This document shows positions 1-11,030 of a stretch of 32,070 nucleotides of DNA, piece after piece. This DNA comes from Synechococcaceae cyanobacterium SM2_3_1 (GTDB lineage Bacteria; Cyanobacteriota; Cyanobacteriia; Thermostichales; Thermostichaceae): the NCBI GenBank assembly GCA_012030715.1, contig JAAUUJ010000031.1, positions 1 to 32,070 of the forward strand, read 5' to 3'. Numbering within the stretch: position 1 is the stretch's first letter; every line of letters begins with the position of its first letter. A program made the position numbers and the translations under genes. Below the pieces are notes generated by a model. It saw only the letters and a list, made by a program, of their open reading frames with translations, was not told the DNA's origin and searched no databases.

Positions 1-502
1 GAGACCTGCTCCACCTCAATGGGCTTGCTTTCTACATCGGCGATCAGAATTATCTCAGACTGAGTTGAGGTCGATCCGATTGCAATTCTCTGATGATCAC
101 CTGCGCACGATGATTCCAGCCACAAATAATCATATGATTTTGAAAATGATAAGAGCTCATCCCTTTTTCTTCGAGTAATCTTTCTTGAATTAGAACACTG
201 GCAATCGTAGCACTGAAGACTCCTAACAAACCAATGCCGAACATCATCAACAAGGACGCGACAACCCTGCCTCCCCATGTTGTCGGAGTAATATCTCCGT
301 AGCCGACCGTGGTTAGCGTCACCATGCACCACCAGACAGCTTCCTCAACCGTTAGATCGGATTCAAAAAATAGGATACTGACAGTGCCGATCCCGATGAT
401 GATGGCGATATATAGAAACAACTGACTCAGGGTTTCGCTGAAGAAAGATCTCCACAGCCGAGGTAATCGCAGTTGCAGCCCCATGCTATTTTTTGCTGTC
501 AT
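1..502 (-). CDS. K+ channel with TrkA-N (RCK) domain, frameshifted and cut by window edge
   Basis: Two-transmembrane potassium-channel protein followed by a cytoplasmic NAD-binding regulatory domain. The N-terminal 150 residues read cleanly: a membrane helix near residues 26-46, a pore loop with selectivity filter TVGYGD, a second helix, then the start of a Rossmann-like domain (HMIICGWNHRAQVIIREL). The frame then hits a stop at 50-52. The next frame carries the expected continuation (EIILIADVESKPIEVEQV) to the window edge, so one base is missing near 58-60 and the gene continues off the left side. It is divergent from the CPBP protease gene, with only 37 bp between the starts, so the two must share a very compact promoter region. 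Seen: pore motif and frame switch. Known: such channels gate K+ flux in response to ligand binding at the RCK domain. Whether the frameshift is real or a sequencing error is open. Confidence 0.8.
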
Positions 503-539
503 GATGAATTAAAACCATCTTGCTAGCTCCCTGCACCCA

Positions 540-3062
540 ATGATCCCATTTCATCTTTCCAACTTCATTCACCAGCAGCGCTGGATCCGTTGGGGTCTGG
601 GTCTGATGGGAGTTTTCATCGGTCTGGGGATACTGATCTTGGCGGGGCGATCGCATCCAACTCCCCCCCAGTTGTCTAACTATGCCCTTACCAGCCAGTC
701 GGTTTTTAACCAGCTGCAATCCTATCCTGTGCAACCGGATCCGCCTACCCCTGCTTTCCGTGCTACTCATCCCTGGGAGGGTCGCCTGATCCTGCCCGAG
801 CCTGATCCGGCATTCCCTGGCGATTGGGTGTGGGTGGAGATCTACCAGGCTCCTGCCCCTTATCGGGCGTTGGTGGGTCGCACCTTACGCTTGCAATGGG
901 AAGCGTCTGCCCCCATCCAGACCTATATGCAGGCTCTATCCACAGATGTTCACCTGGGAGAAGCCGCACGCAGCTTTCTGTACCGAGGCAATATTCTGCC
1001 CCTGCGGCTCCATGATCGGGGGGAAGTCGGTCCCCTACAATCAGTGGCCGGAGCTCGACCGCTGGATGATGTGGTGGTCAGTCTTCAAGAGGTCTCGGTG
1101 ATCCCGACCGAAGCCGCGGATCCGTATCTCCAGATCACCCAGGAACCACTGCAGATCACGGGCCGATTCTACGGACTGGTGGAGATCGTGGAGCCCGTCC
1201 AGTTCCAGGATTGGCAGAATTTTCTCTGTCCAGCACTTCCCCCTTGCCCCTCCCCACAGTTTTGGGTGCGGCCCTTCAATACTGCCACTCAAACCTTTCA
1301 GGGGTCTCCATTCCAGATCCAGATTCCCCAGCAGCTGCCAACGCGGACAGGCATTTTTCCCTCCACGCCCTATCAGATAGAAGCCTCTGCTGCTGGACAG
1401 GCTGGCTGGTACATCTACGGAGCTGAGGATGTAGACCAGAATTTTGTGGTGCAGGCGATCCAACCCCGTGCTTTGCTGCAGCTGCAACCGGATCGGATCA
1501 TTCAAGGGCGACAGGCCAGTCTGGACTACCTGCTACGGCACAAGTGGGATGATGTCCAAGATCGTAAGGGGACCATCGAACGAGTCCTACTGGACCCAGA
1601 TCCCGCTTCTGCAGCTGCACCTCTCTCTGTCTGGAATCAAGGGGATCAAGCCCTCCTGCTCCATCTCTTCGGCGGCATCGGGGGACCACGCGCTGAAGGA
1701 ACCCCTTTTGCTACGGTGCCAGGTCACTTTGCTTTTGGCTGGGGCAACATTCAACAGGAACCCCTATCTCAGGAACTGCAGTGGGATCTGAACTACATTC
1801 AGGTCTATGCCCACAATCCCCAGGGCATCATTGCTGGGCCTGTGAGCTGGGCCAACTATATGGGCGATCTGCAACGGGGCTGGTTGGGCACCCGTCCGGT
1901 CTCGGATATTCTGGTTAACTTTCCTCCCCTGACCCAGGATTACGACTTTGATGGCGTCACTCTCTCCCCGATGCGGGACCTGCTGATCCAGTTGCAGGGC
2001 ATGGCCGCCCGCTACCGCACTGGCGATGGCACCGGAGTTGCAGCCGTGAGTCCCGCCACCTCCTGTGTTCAGGATTCCAGTCAGGCCCTTTACCTCACTA
2101 TTGAACGGGTGAAAGAACAGGTGAGATCCCACCCTCAGATCCAGGCCTGGTTGCAGGCTCACCCGGAGGCGGCACAAACGCAGCGCTTTGCCCAGCTGGT
2201 TGCCTTCAGTCAGGATCTCGAAGATCTACTCCAACCCTTTGGGCAGGTCCGCCGCGACTGGCAACTCAATGCCGCCACGCTGGTGGGGATTGGTTCGCAT
2301 ACGGATCCCCTGGAATGGGTACAGGATGCGGATCTGCTTTCAGCACTGCTCAGCTGGCGCACCATGATGCCCCGTCGCGCCCAGGATGAACTGACCAGTC
2401 TTTTTCTCGTCCATGGGGCCAAGCTCTGGGTCCTGAAAACCTATCAGGTGGGTGGCTGGGATGCCAGTATCGAACCTTTGGCACCCACAACACTATTGGG
2501 ACAGATCCCATTGATCTCCAGCCTCTGGCAACGGCTCTTTCTCAGTTTGACAACCCTGCCCACCACTCAGGAATGGCTGTTGTCTCTGGCACTCCTGATC
2601 CTCTTCGCAGGGATCACCTTACCTGTGGGGGTGAGAGTGGGGTTTCTCTTCTGGTCGCCAACTGCAATACGGGCATTGCCACTGCTCTTCAAGATCCTGG
2701 CGTCCTTTTTTATACCAGTGTTAGCCGAGGAATTATTTTTTCGTGTAATTCTGATTCCGCATCCGCAGGAAATGTATGCTCCGTTAGTCTGGCTAGGATG
2801 GGCCATTTTCAGTTTGGCCATGTTTATGCTTTACCACCCGTTGCAGGGCTTAACCCTTTCTCGAAAGCGACGGGCAACGTTCAGCAACCCTATGTTTCTG
2901 ACCCTGGCTACTGGCATGGGGATCATCTGCACAATCGCTTATGGCTTAACAGGATCCATCTGGCCTGCCATTTTGATCCACTGGATCTGTGTGCTGGCGT
3001 GGTTATATCTTTTAGGGGGTGAAGTGATGCTGCGAGTCACTGGAGGTCAATCGGATACCTGA
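540..3062 (+). CDS. Large CPBP-family (CAAX/Abi) intramembrane glutamic protease
   Basis: 840 residues. One N-terminal membrane anchor (about residues 18-36) is followed by some 620 residues of soluble, beta-rich sequence that I cannot assign to a named domain. A C-terminal bundle of hydrophobic helices (about 680-835) carries the CPBP signature: AEELFFR with the paired glutamates at 730-731 and Arg734, then F-x3-H in FMLYH, then a further His in ILIHWICV. These correspond to the glutamate and histidine motifs of Rce1-like intramembrane proteases. Similar long 'predicted Abi (CAAX) family protease' proteins are known in cyanobacteria. The substrate is unknown. The soluble part probably faces the periplasm or lumen, but this is inference. 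No Shine-Dalgarno is visible before the chosen ATG. The gene converges on the TPR-oxygenase gene with 20 bp between stops. Confidence 0.85.
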   Translation: MIPFHLSNFIHQQRWIRWGLGLMGVFIGLGILILAGRSHPTPPQLSNYALTSQSVFNQLQSYPVQPDPPTPAFRATHPWEGRLILPEPDPAFPGDWVWVEIYQAPAPYRALVGRTLRLQWEASAPIQTYMQALSTDVHLGEAARSFLYRGNILPLRLHDRGEVGPLQSVAGARPLDDVVVSLQEVSVIPTEAADPYLQITQEPLQITGRFYGLVEIVEPVQFQDWQNFLCPALPPCPSPQFWVRPFNTATQTFQGSPFQIQIPQQLPTRTGIFPSTPYQIEASAAGQAGWYIYGAEDVDQNFVVQAIQPRALLQLQPDRIIQGRQASLDYLLRHKWDDVQDRKGTIERVLLDPDPASAAAPLSVWNQGDQALLLHLFGGIGGPRAEGTPFATVPGHFAFGWGNIQQEPLSQELQWDLNYIQVYAHNPQGIIAGPVSWANYMGDLQRGWLGTRPVSDILVNFPPLTQDYDFDGVTLSPMRDLLIQLQGMAARYRTGDGTGVAAVSPATSCVQDSSQALYLTIERVKEQVRSHPQIQAWLQAHPEAAQTQRFAQLVAFSQDLEDLLQPFGQVRRDWQLNAATLVGIGSHTDPLEWVQDADLLSALLSWRTMMPRRAQDELTSLFLVHGAKLWVLKTYQVGGWDASIEPLAPTTLLGQIPLISSLWQRLFLSLTTLPTTQEWLLSLALLILFAGITLPVGVRVGFLFWSPTAIRALPLLFKILASFFIPVLAEELFFRVILIPHPQEMYAPLVWLGWAIFSLAMFMLYHPLQGLTLSRKRRATFSNPMFLTLATGMGIICTIAYGLTGSIWPAILIHWICVLAWLYLLGGEVMLRVTGGQSDT

Positions 3063-3082
3063 TTTTCGTATCTTTTCGTCAT

Positions 3083-4759
3083 CTACCGTGTGACCCGACT
3101 CCCTCTTCCCTCAACCCCAAGATCGAAGGCGATACAAATACGCTCCTGATCCGCTGCGAAAGGAATCGTGCGGTGATATAGATAAGACGGGAACAGGATC
3201 AACATGCCCACCTGAGGCTGGACACAGTGAGGGGCATGATCCTGCTTGAGATCAAAGCGCTCAGGATAGCAGCCGAACTCAATGCACCCCTGAGGATCCT
3301 GATCCAACACCTGCAAGTAGTAGACACCACTGACAACTCCAGAAGGATGAATATGCGGGATCTGATGTCCCCCCTTCTGCATAACTACACCCCAGAGATC
3401 AGAGATCTGTAGCTGTTGATTGGCATAAGCAGCATAAGGGTGTTGAGCATCATGGGCGAGCTGCTGCAGAAATTGACTCCCCTGTTTTTGGATCAGCGTC
3501 TTCAGCTGAGTTAGAGCCGCAACCTCTGCTTTCACTAAATTGCCTGTGTGATAGCCCTGACGGGTGGCATTACCCGATTTTTCCCAGGCAAGCGTGGGGT
3601 GACTTTTCAGGAATTGGATCAGAGCTGCGTTCATCGCCTCCAGATCTGCTTCTGGTAAAACCTGATTACACTGCAAGATGTTAAAGATCTGGCCATAGTC
3701 CAGCAGCACATTCAGAGAAGGATCCCCTGGATGCACTATTGCTGAAATTGTCTTCAGAGAAAGCCCATGGGTATTCAAGGGATCAATTTCCAGACCCCGA
3801 TTAGTGGTCTCAAGTGCAGCCTTCGCCTCTCCTTTCACCAAATGCAGATCCGCCAGATTAAACCAGGCATCACCCAAAGTTGAGTTGAGGTCCAGACATC
3901 GCAACAGTGTCGCTTCGGCGGCTTCGAATTGGTGATCCCAGATCAGGGCATTTCCCAGGTTCAGATGAGCCTCAGCATCCGTGGGGTTCAGATCAATAGC
4001 CCGCTGGTAAGCCTGAATCGCATCCTGAAATTTCTCCTGTTTCTGGAGCACTTTACCCAGATGCTTGTAGGCCATGACATTGCCAGGATCCAGTTGGGTT
4101 GCTTGCCGATAGTGTCCAGCGGCTGCCTCCAGATCGCCCATGGCCCAGCTGACATCCCCCATATTGATCAGGGTGAAGGGGTTGGGCCGGATCTGGATTG
4201 CTTTTTCATAACTGCGCAGGGCATCGGCAAACTGATACTGAGCAAACTGCAGCAGACCGAGATTGTTAAAGACTTCCATCGAAGGCTGCAGTTGAGCCGA
4301 TTTTTGGTAGCTGGCGGCAGCAGCTTCTAGATCCCCATTCCTCTGCAAAGCCCGCCCCAGATTGAAGTGCGCCAGTGCATTGTCAGGGTGTTGTTGGGCA
4401 GCGGTCTTCAGGATCGCAATCGCCTCCTGTTGTTCTCCATGATGATCCAGCATCACTCCCAGAGCACTGAGGGCATCTCCCCAGTCCGGTCTGGACACCA
4501 GGGCTTGGCGCAGATGGTGGATGGCCTGATCTCGGTATCCCTTCTGGTACTGGATCAGACCCATGAGGTAGAGAGCCTCCGGGTGATCAGAATCAAGCTT
4601 CAGGGCCTGTTGACAGGCATACTCGGCCTGGGCCAGTTGACCAACCTGAAACAACTGCATGCCGTTGGTGATCCACTGCTGCAGAAGATTGAGATCTGCA
4701 GAGCCTTGGGAAGACGAGGAGGGTTGACTGGAAAAGCCACGAGCTTTTTTGTGCTTCAT
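3083..4759 (-). CDS. TPR protein with C-terminal 2OG-Fe(II) oxygenase-like domain
   Basis: 558 residues. About nine tetratricopeptide repeats fill residues 25-330 (repeated patterns such as AHFNLG, FNNLG, AYKHLG, AHLNLG, AWFNLA). The last 170 residues match the TIGR02466-type putative 2-oxoglutarate/Fe(II) oxygenase: HIHPSGVVSGVYYL supplies the first iron His pair region, then CIEFG, then GMLILFPSYLYHRTIPF with the distal His, and ERICIAFDLG with the Arg expected to bind 2-oxoglutarate. The family is linked to hydroxylation of an unknown substrate, and the TPR part likely recruits a protein partner. The start ATG has no strong ribosome site. Upstream lies a 795 bp region with no convincing gene, so it is probably transcribed alone. 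Function beyond the fold is inference. Confidence 0.85.
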   Translation of the reverse strand: MKHKKARGFSSQPSSSSQGSADLNLLQQWITNGMQLFQVGQLAQAEYACQQALKLDSDHPEALYLMGLIQYQKGYRDQAIHHLRQALVSRPDWGDALSALGVMLDHHGEQQEAIAILKTAAQQHPDNALAHFNLGRALQRNGDLEAAAASYQKSAQLQPSMEVFNNLGLLQFAQYQFADALRSYEKAIQIRPNPFTLINMGDVSWAMGDLEAAAGHYRQATQLDPGNVMAYKHLGKVLQKQEKFQDAIQAYQRAIDLNPTDAEAHLNLGNALIWDHQFEAAEATLLRCLDLNSTLGDAWFNLADLHLVKGEAKAALETTNRGLEIDPLNTHGLSLKTISAIVHPGDPSLNVLLDYGQIFNILQCNQVLPEADLEAMNAALIQFLKSHPTLAWEKSGNATRQGYHTGNLVKAEVAALTQLKTLIQKQGSQFLQQLAHDAQHPYAAYANQQLQISDLWGVVMQKGGHQIPHIHPSGVVSGVYYLQVLDQDPQGCIEFGCYPERFDLKQDHAPHCVQPQVGMLILFPSYLYHRTIPFAADQERICIAFDLGVEGRGSRVTR

Positions 4760-4831
4760 GGAAACTCGGCAAGGTGAGCATCTCTCATAGGGTATCTCTT
4801 AAGGGATAGGATGTTGATCCTGGGATTTGAG

Positions 4832-4935
4832 ATATAGCAATCAGACTTCAGATGAAAGACGCAAGCAGACTCAAGTCCCTATCTATCAAGCAGGGCAACC
4901 TCACAGATCTCATGAATCATGTCTGGTTGCTATAT
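4832..4935. repeat. 15-bp imperfect inverted repeat bounding about 104 bp
   Basis: ATATAGCAATCAGAC at 4832-4846 is matched by GTCTGGTTGCTATAT at 4921-4935, whose reverse complement is ATATAGCAACCAGAC: 14 of 15 positions agree. The arms are 74 bp apart and the similarity does not extend clearly outside them. Such spaced terminal repeats fit a small non-autonomous insertion (MITE-like) or a long hairpin. No target-site duplication is evident next to the arms. Confidence 0.45.
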
Positions 4936-5203
4936 TCATTCGATAAAACACAAAAAAAACAATAATTCCCGTTCCAGCAGAGGATGATGCTAGCGTATAT
5001 GGCAGGCCAGTCCAGACAAAAGCGGACATCTTTCCAGTTAATCTCTGGATGAAGGGATTTCCAGGGCATTTATACTGTAGAATATCTTCCTCACATCTAA
5101 ATATATTAGCAATTAATCTTGTGGAAATAGCAACATAGAGAGGATGTGTTAGGTACATAGAACAACCGAACAGGATCCCAAAGATACGAAGTATTGGATG
5201 CAT
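4910..5203 (-). CDS. Doubtful small hydrophobic protein
   Basis: A 97-residue open frame with two or three hydrophobic stretches (around residues 5-30 and 65-88). I do not recognise a family. An AGGTAG sequence some ten bases before the ATG could serve as a ribosome site. Against it: it lies in AT-rich DNA with unusual residue content for this genome, and its 3' end overlaps one arm of the inverted repeat at 4921-4935. It may be a chance reading frame. Confidence 0.25.
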   Translation of the reverse strand: MHPILRIFGILFGCSMYLTHPLYVAISTRLIANIFRCEEDILQYKCPGNPFIQRLTGKMSAFVWTGLPYTLASSSAGTGIIVFFVFYRMNIATRHDS

Positions 5204-5554
5204 TTCTACTACCTATCCTCATTTGTCTCGATAAACTAAGCTGATCCTATTCAGACCAACTGATTCAGCAGTATTGTGTTGTGCCAGTTTTGAAAGTGGT
5301 TCTTGGCTTCAATCGCTGATTTCATCCTGTCAGGCAGCTAATCCTATAGAGATTTCAACCTGTTTAGTCCTCGCCAACAAGTGATGTCCCAAGACGATCC
5401 CAAGCAGTGACTTGAACGGCAGCAGGCTCAGGTTAGCTCTACCGATCCTTAAACAGCTCGGGCAAACGGCTGTTAAGTATTCCCAGGAAAGATCTAGCCC
5501 TTCCTAGACCTACCCTAAAATAAGGGGCAACCTCTGTGTGTCCATCGCGCTTCC

Positions 5555-6990
5555 ATGAACTTTGCTGACAAGTTAGCGGTCTCCCTCACCCGTCGTCAAA
5601 GCCTGCTCTGCGTAGGCCTGGATCCCAACCCTGATCTGGTTCCTGCTCGCTTTCGTAGTAGATCTACTATTCTTTTAGCTCTGCAGGAATGGCTGAAGGT
5701 ACAAATCGCAGAGACAAGTGATCACGTCTGTGCCTACAAGCCAACGCTGGGCTTTTACCAGGCTCTCGGTGTTGCCGGGATCGAACTACTGCTGCAGGTG
5801 TTGGAATGGATTCCGGATGGGATCCCAGTGATTCTCGATGCCAAACACAGTGATCTCCACAGCAGTACATTGCTGGCCGAGACAGTGTTTCGCAACTGGG
5901 GTGTAGACGCCATCACCCTCTCTCCTTTCGCAGGACAGGATCAGGCGGCCCCGTTTCTGGTGCATGCGGATAAGGCCGTCTTTATTCTTTGTCGCTCCGC
6001 TAGTCCTACTGCATCCCTGATCCAGGACTACCCTCACCCCGAGAGCCCCCTGTACCTCCAGATCGTCAAAGAGGTCCGTACCTGGGGAACACCAGAGGCA
6101 GTTGGATTAGAAGTGGCGTCCCCCACCCCCGAGATCCTGGCGCAGGTGCGCTCTTTAGCTCCCGAACGCTGGATCCTGGCTCGTAGCCTCTGGGCCCAAC
6201 GGGATGACCTGAGTGAGACGCTGGCCGCAGGTTTAGACCGACAGGGAGCAGGTCTGATCATTCCAGTTGCTCAGGATCTATTGGGGCAGGAGCATCTCTG
6301 TCAGCACATTCAAGGTGTGCGGGATCAGGTGAATCAGATGCGAGCACAGGTGATGGACCGAGGGGCTGCCTGTAGCCTGTGGACCCCAAATGTGTGCCTA
6401 CTGGATCAGGATCCACACACCGATTTGATTCTGCAACTCTTTGATCTGGGTTTTATTTTATTTGGGGACTATGTCCAGGCCTCCGGCGCTGTCTTTCCTT
6501 ACTATGTGGATCTGCGAACCATTATTTCTAATCCTCAGGTGTTTCAGCAGATTTTGAATGCTTACGCAGAGATTCTGGAATCACTTCAATTTGATCGCAT
6601 TGCAGGCATACCCTACGGAGCTTTACCCACCGCTACAGGTTTATCCCTGCGTTTACATAAACCGATGATCTATCCCCGTAAAGAAGTGAAAGCCCATGGC
6701 ACCAAAAAGGTGATCGAAGGAGCATTTCATCCAGGCGAAAAGTAGTGGTGATCGATGACATTATGATCAGTGGCAATAGTGCTCTGGAAGGTGCCACCAA
6801 GCTCAAGTCCGCAGGTCTGGAAGTGGAAGACATTGTCGTCTTTATCGATCACGAGCAAGGCGTGAAAGATCGGTTACGGGCTCTGGGGTATCGCAGTCAC
6901 TCCGTCATGGGCATTTCTCAGATCACTACCACGCTCTATCGGGCAGGCCGGATCAATCGGGAGCAGTATCAACTCCTCACCCATGCGTAG
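5555..6990 (+). CDS. pyrF-pyrE: Bifunctional orotidine-5'-phosphate decarboxylase / orotate phosphoribosyltransferase (frameshifted)
   Basis: The last two steps of UMP synthesis in one chain, the fusion order usual in cyanobacteria (PyrF first, PyrE second). The PyrF part begins LCVGLDPNPDLVP and carries the catalytic Asp-Lys-x-x-Asp motif as DAKHSD at residues 95-100. The PyrE part (about 290 onward) has KEVKAHGTKKVIEGAFHPGE and the PRPP-binding VVVIDDIMISGNSALEG. The frame breaks at 6738-6741: with four A's the protein stops at 6743-6745, while a fifth A would give GEKVVVIDD and an uninterrupted protein of 478 residues. Because pyrF and pyrE are needed for pyrimidine prototrophy, I treat this as a probable sequencing indel. 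Without it, the product lacks the PRPP loop and would be inactive in the second step. It is read alone, 73 bp ahead of the TM2 gene. Confidence 0.93.
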
Positions 6991-7063
6991 GTAGGTTAGG
7001 CTAGTAGAGATACCTTCCACAGACAAGACTCATTTCACCCTTAGCGGGAGTGGGGAGATTGAG

Positions 7064-7405
7064 ATGAAAAACCGGATCGCGGCGGCACTGCTAGCTTTTT
7101 TTCTCGGACCCTTGGGGATCCATAAGTTTTATCTGGGCAAGAACGTCGAGGGAGTTCTCTATCTGCTTTTTTCCTGGACCTTGATTCCGGCAATTCTGGC
7201 CTTTTTTGACTTCATTGGTCTTTTAATCACCTCTGATGAAGTCTTTGATGCCCGCCACAATCCTCAAACTCGCCTGTTACTAGGTTCCCGCACTGCTCAA
7301 GATATTACCGCTGCGATTGCTGATCTAAAGCAGCTTTACGAGATCGGAGCAGTGACCGCTGAAGAATACGAAGTGAAACGTCAAAAGCTTCTACAGGAGT
7401 TGTAA
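7064..7405 (+). CDS. TM2-domain membrane protein with short C-terminal (SHOCT-like) domain
   Basis: 113 residues. A TM2 domain fills residues 1-55: KNRIAAALLAFFLGPLGIHKF then FYLGKNVEGVLYLLFSW and a second membrane helix with the characteristic polar DFIGLL turn. The tail ends IADLKQLYEIGAVTAEEYE, which resembles the SHOCT motif of short oligomerising domains. It is a small inner or thylakoid membrane protein of unknown role. A GGGGAG sequence lies about ten bases before the ATG. The HhH gene follows 36 bp downstream on the same strand, so the two may be co-transcribed. Confidence 0.85.
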   Translation: MKNRIAAALLAFFLGPLGIHKFYLGKNVEGVLYLLFSWTLIPAILAFFDFIGLLITSDEVFDARHNPQTRLLLGSRTAQDITAAIADLKQLYEIGAVTAEEYEVKRQKLLQEL

Positions 7406-7441
7406 GTTTTTGCCCAATGAATCCTGCGGAAGACGGACAAC

Positions 7442-7939
7442 ATGAATGAATATGGACCAAAACCAGGCAGCTCGGGTCAGTTTGGTAGTTTCTGGCGATT
7501 TATATGGCGACTGCTCTCTCGGATCCGCTGGGGAAAGACTGCTCAGAGAAAGATCGATATCAACACCTGCTCCAAACATGAAATGGTCTACAGGCTGGGC
7601 TTACCGATTGTGTATGCCAACGATATCGAACGGCTGCGCCATGAGGGTTATCAGCTCACCTCTATTGAGGATCTGTGGGAGATCGTGGGAATTCCCGAAC
7701 CTACAGCTCGGCGCATCGAACCCTTGCTTGTGTTTCGCTACAGCATGCAGGGGGAGGCAACTGGATCCTGGCGACGGTTGAACACCTATTCTGTGTCGGA
7801 GTTGATCGCCTGTGGCATTGAAGATGCTCTCGCCAACCGGATTGTGGAGGAACGAGAACAGCAGGGACCCTACCGATCACCTGTGGATGCCAGACGCCGG
7901 GTGGGTTTGGATCTGCACCGTTACCAGCGGCTGCTCTAG
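7442..7939 (+). CDS. Helix-hairpin-helix (ComEA/HhH-like) protein
   Basis: 165 residues. After a basic N-terminal segment, residues 38-95 read KIDINTCSKHEMVYRLGLP, the typical opening of a ComEA-type helix-hairpin-helix unit. A second, weaker unit follows (NTYSVSELIACGIEDALANRIVEERE, then GPYRSPVDARRRVGLDLHRYQRLL). Tandem HhH units usually bind DNA without sequence specificity or mediate protein contacts. No secretion signal is obvious, although residues 15-30 (FWRFIWRLLSRIRW) are amphipathic. It follows the TM2 gene closely and ends 37 bp from the convergent uvrB stop. Precise role unknown. Confidence 0.75.
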   Translation: MNEYGPKPGSSGQFGSFWRFIWRLLSRIRWGKTAQRKIDINTCSKHEMVYRLGLPIVYANDIERLRHEGYQLTSIEDLWEIVGIPEPTARRIEPLLVFRYSMQGEATGSWRRLNTYSVSELIACGIEDALANRIVEEREQQGPYRSPVDARRRVGLDLHRYQRLL

Positions 7940-7976
7940 CCCAACGCAAAGAGGGTAACCCGATCTACCCAAAGAC

Positions 7977-10052
<2,076 letters not shown>

Positions 10053-10158
10053 GAGCGGATCCTGAGGGAACGAGGGATGTAGGACAGGATAGCTCAACCC
10101 CAGTTTGAAGATCCCCAGTAACAGGCTGTCTCCAAATGGCTCATTCCAGGGGTAGGGA

Positions 10159-10593
10159 TCAGGAGTGGATGTACTCCTCGATCAGGGGCCGCACTGAAGT
10201 CAGGTCATAGCCTCCCTGGGCCGCCCATTCCATCAATTCCTCTAAAGATCCGTTGCCTGCTTTTCCCTGCACCATGGACCAGAGAATGCAACTGCGGGTT
10301 CCTGAGAGACAGTGGGCCACTACTGGAGCCGGATTATCCTGCAACGCCTGAGCAAAGACATCCACCACCTCAGGGGTGAGGGTGCGCAAGGTCAAGGGAA
10401 TGTAGACGTAATTGAGACCTGCTTCCTCCGCCAGGGTTTGTGCTTCGGTAGAGGAGAGCTGATCGGCGGCCTCTCCATCCGGACGATTGTTGATGATGGT
10501 CTTATATCCTGCGGCAGCCAGTTCCGCAAAATCAGATGGTTCCAATTGCGGGGCGACTGCGAAGCCTTCAGCCAAGATCCTGGGTTGCACCAT
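10159..10593 (-). CDS. DUF442/TIGR01244-type phosphatase-like protein
   Basis: 144 residues. The opening ([36 protein letters not shown]) and the Cys-x5-Arg loop in [10 protein letters not shown] place it in the beta-lactamase-hydrolase-like/TIGR01244 family, which has a protein-tyrosine-phosphatase fold. Family members are variously annotated as phosphatases or sulfur transferases, and the true substrate is not established. The Cys and Arg of the loop are both present, so catalysis is plausible. The gene lies upstream of uvrB on the same strand with a 106 bp gap, too loose to argue for a shared function. Confidence 0.8.
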   Translation of the reverse strand: MVQPRILAEGFAVAPQLEPSDFAELAAAGYKTIINNRPDGEAADQLSSTEAQTLAEEAGLNYVYIPLTLRTLTPEVVDVFAQALQDNPAPVVAHCLSGTRSCILWSMVQGKAGNGSLEELMEWAAQGGYDLTSVRPLIEEYIHS

Positions 10594-10702
10594 GATGAGT
10601 TCCTTGGGGAGATTGAACAGGATTTCACCAGAGCTACGCTATCACAATCGGCTTGCTCTTAACCCTGATCTCTGACCAGAGAACATTCTCAGCCCAGGAT
10701 CT

Positions 10703-10972
10703 TCATACCCGTGGGACACGGTAGCGCTGTTCGATCCACTCCCTAACTTCAGCCTCGGTTTCGACCCAGTAGTGGCGGCGGCTCACCGGATCAAAGATGT
10801 GCCAGCAACGGCTGCCTTCTAAATTCGCCTGGTAGCGGATGATGGGCTCAGTCGCGCTGGTGAGAGAACTGAGCATCTGATCCAGCAGAGACTCCCAGAA
10901 AGAAAGGACTCGACTCCCAACCCAGCGCAATCGCAGTGGACCTGAAGATCGGGATTTCAAGGAAATAAACAT
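10703..10972 (-). CDS. Small protein of unknown function, divergent from the MocR gene
   Basis: 89 residues, unrecognised. The C-terminal half reads like a folded domain: RCWHIFDPVSRRHYWVETEAEVREWIEQRY. Two in-frame ATGs lie close together. AGAGGA abuts the first (10978) with no spacing but is six bases before the second, so I place the start at 10972. It is divergent from the MocR-type regulator, and the 202 bp between them contains a symmetric repeat array. By analogy with other MocR pairs it may be a regulated neighbour; this is inference. Confidence 0.65.
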   Translation of the reverse strand: MFISLKSRSSGPLRLRWVGSRVLSFWESLLDQMLSSLTSATEPIIRYQANLEGSRCWHIFDPVSRRHYWVETEAEVREWIEQRYRVPRV

Positions 10973-11030
10973 ACCCATTCCTCTTGAACAACCTCATCTC
11001 CACTATGGCTCGCTCTCCTGCAGATCAGAA

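Larger units (their letters stand above)
4760..5554. other. Long intergenic stretch, AT-richer, with one doubtful ORF
   Basis: 795 bases between the TPR-oxygenase gene and pyrFE. It is visibly AT-richer than its surroundings, especially about 4900-5260. It contains the inverted repeat described separately (4832-4935) and one doubtful minus-strand reading frame (4910-5203). The last 350 bases before pyrFE hold no reading frame I would support and no recognisable tRNA or other RNA gene. A CCCT/AGGG mini-dyad around TAAAAT lies about 40 bases before the pyrFE start and could be a -10 region, but this is weak. Confidence 0.5.

Noticed and set aside
647-654. HIP1 octamer as a defining repeat of this genome
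   Set aside because: Only two copies (here and 9991-9998) were seen in 32 kb, far fewer than in HIP1-rich genomes.
1041-1505. Long antisense frames inside the CPBP, uvrB, pcrA and ilvD genes
   Set aside because: They lie opposite strongly supported genes, have no family features, and arise from GC-biased codon use.
6745-6990. Separate small phosphoribosyltransferase gene with a GTG start
   Set aside because: It is the PRPP-binding end of the fused PyrE domain; one added A restores the full protein.
7945-7970. Terminator between the HhH gene and uvrB
   Set aside because: GGGTA/TACCC gives only a five-pair stem with no T-tract.
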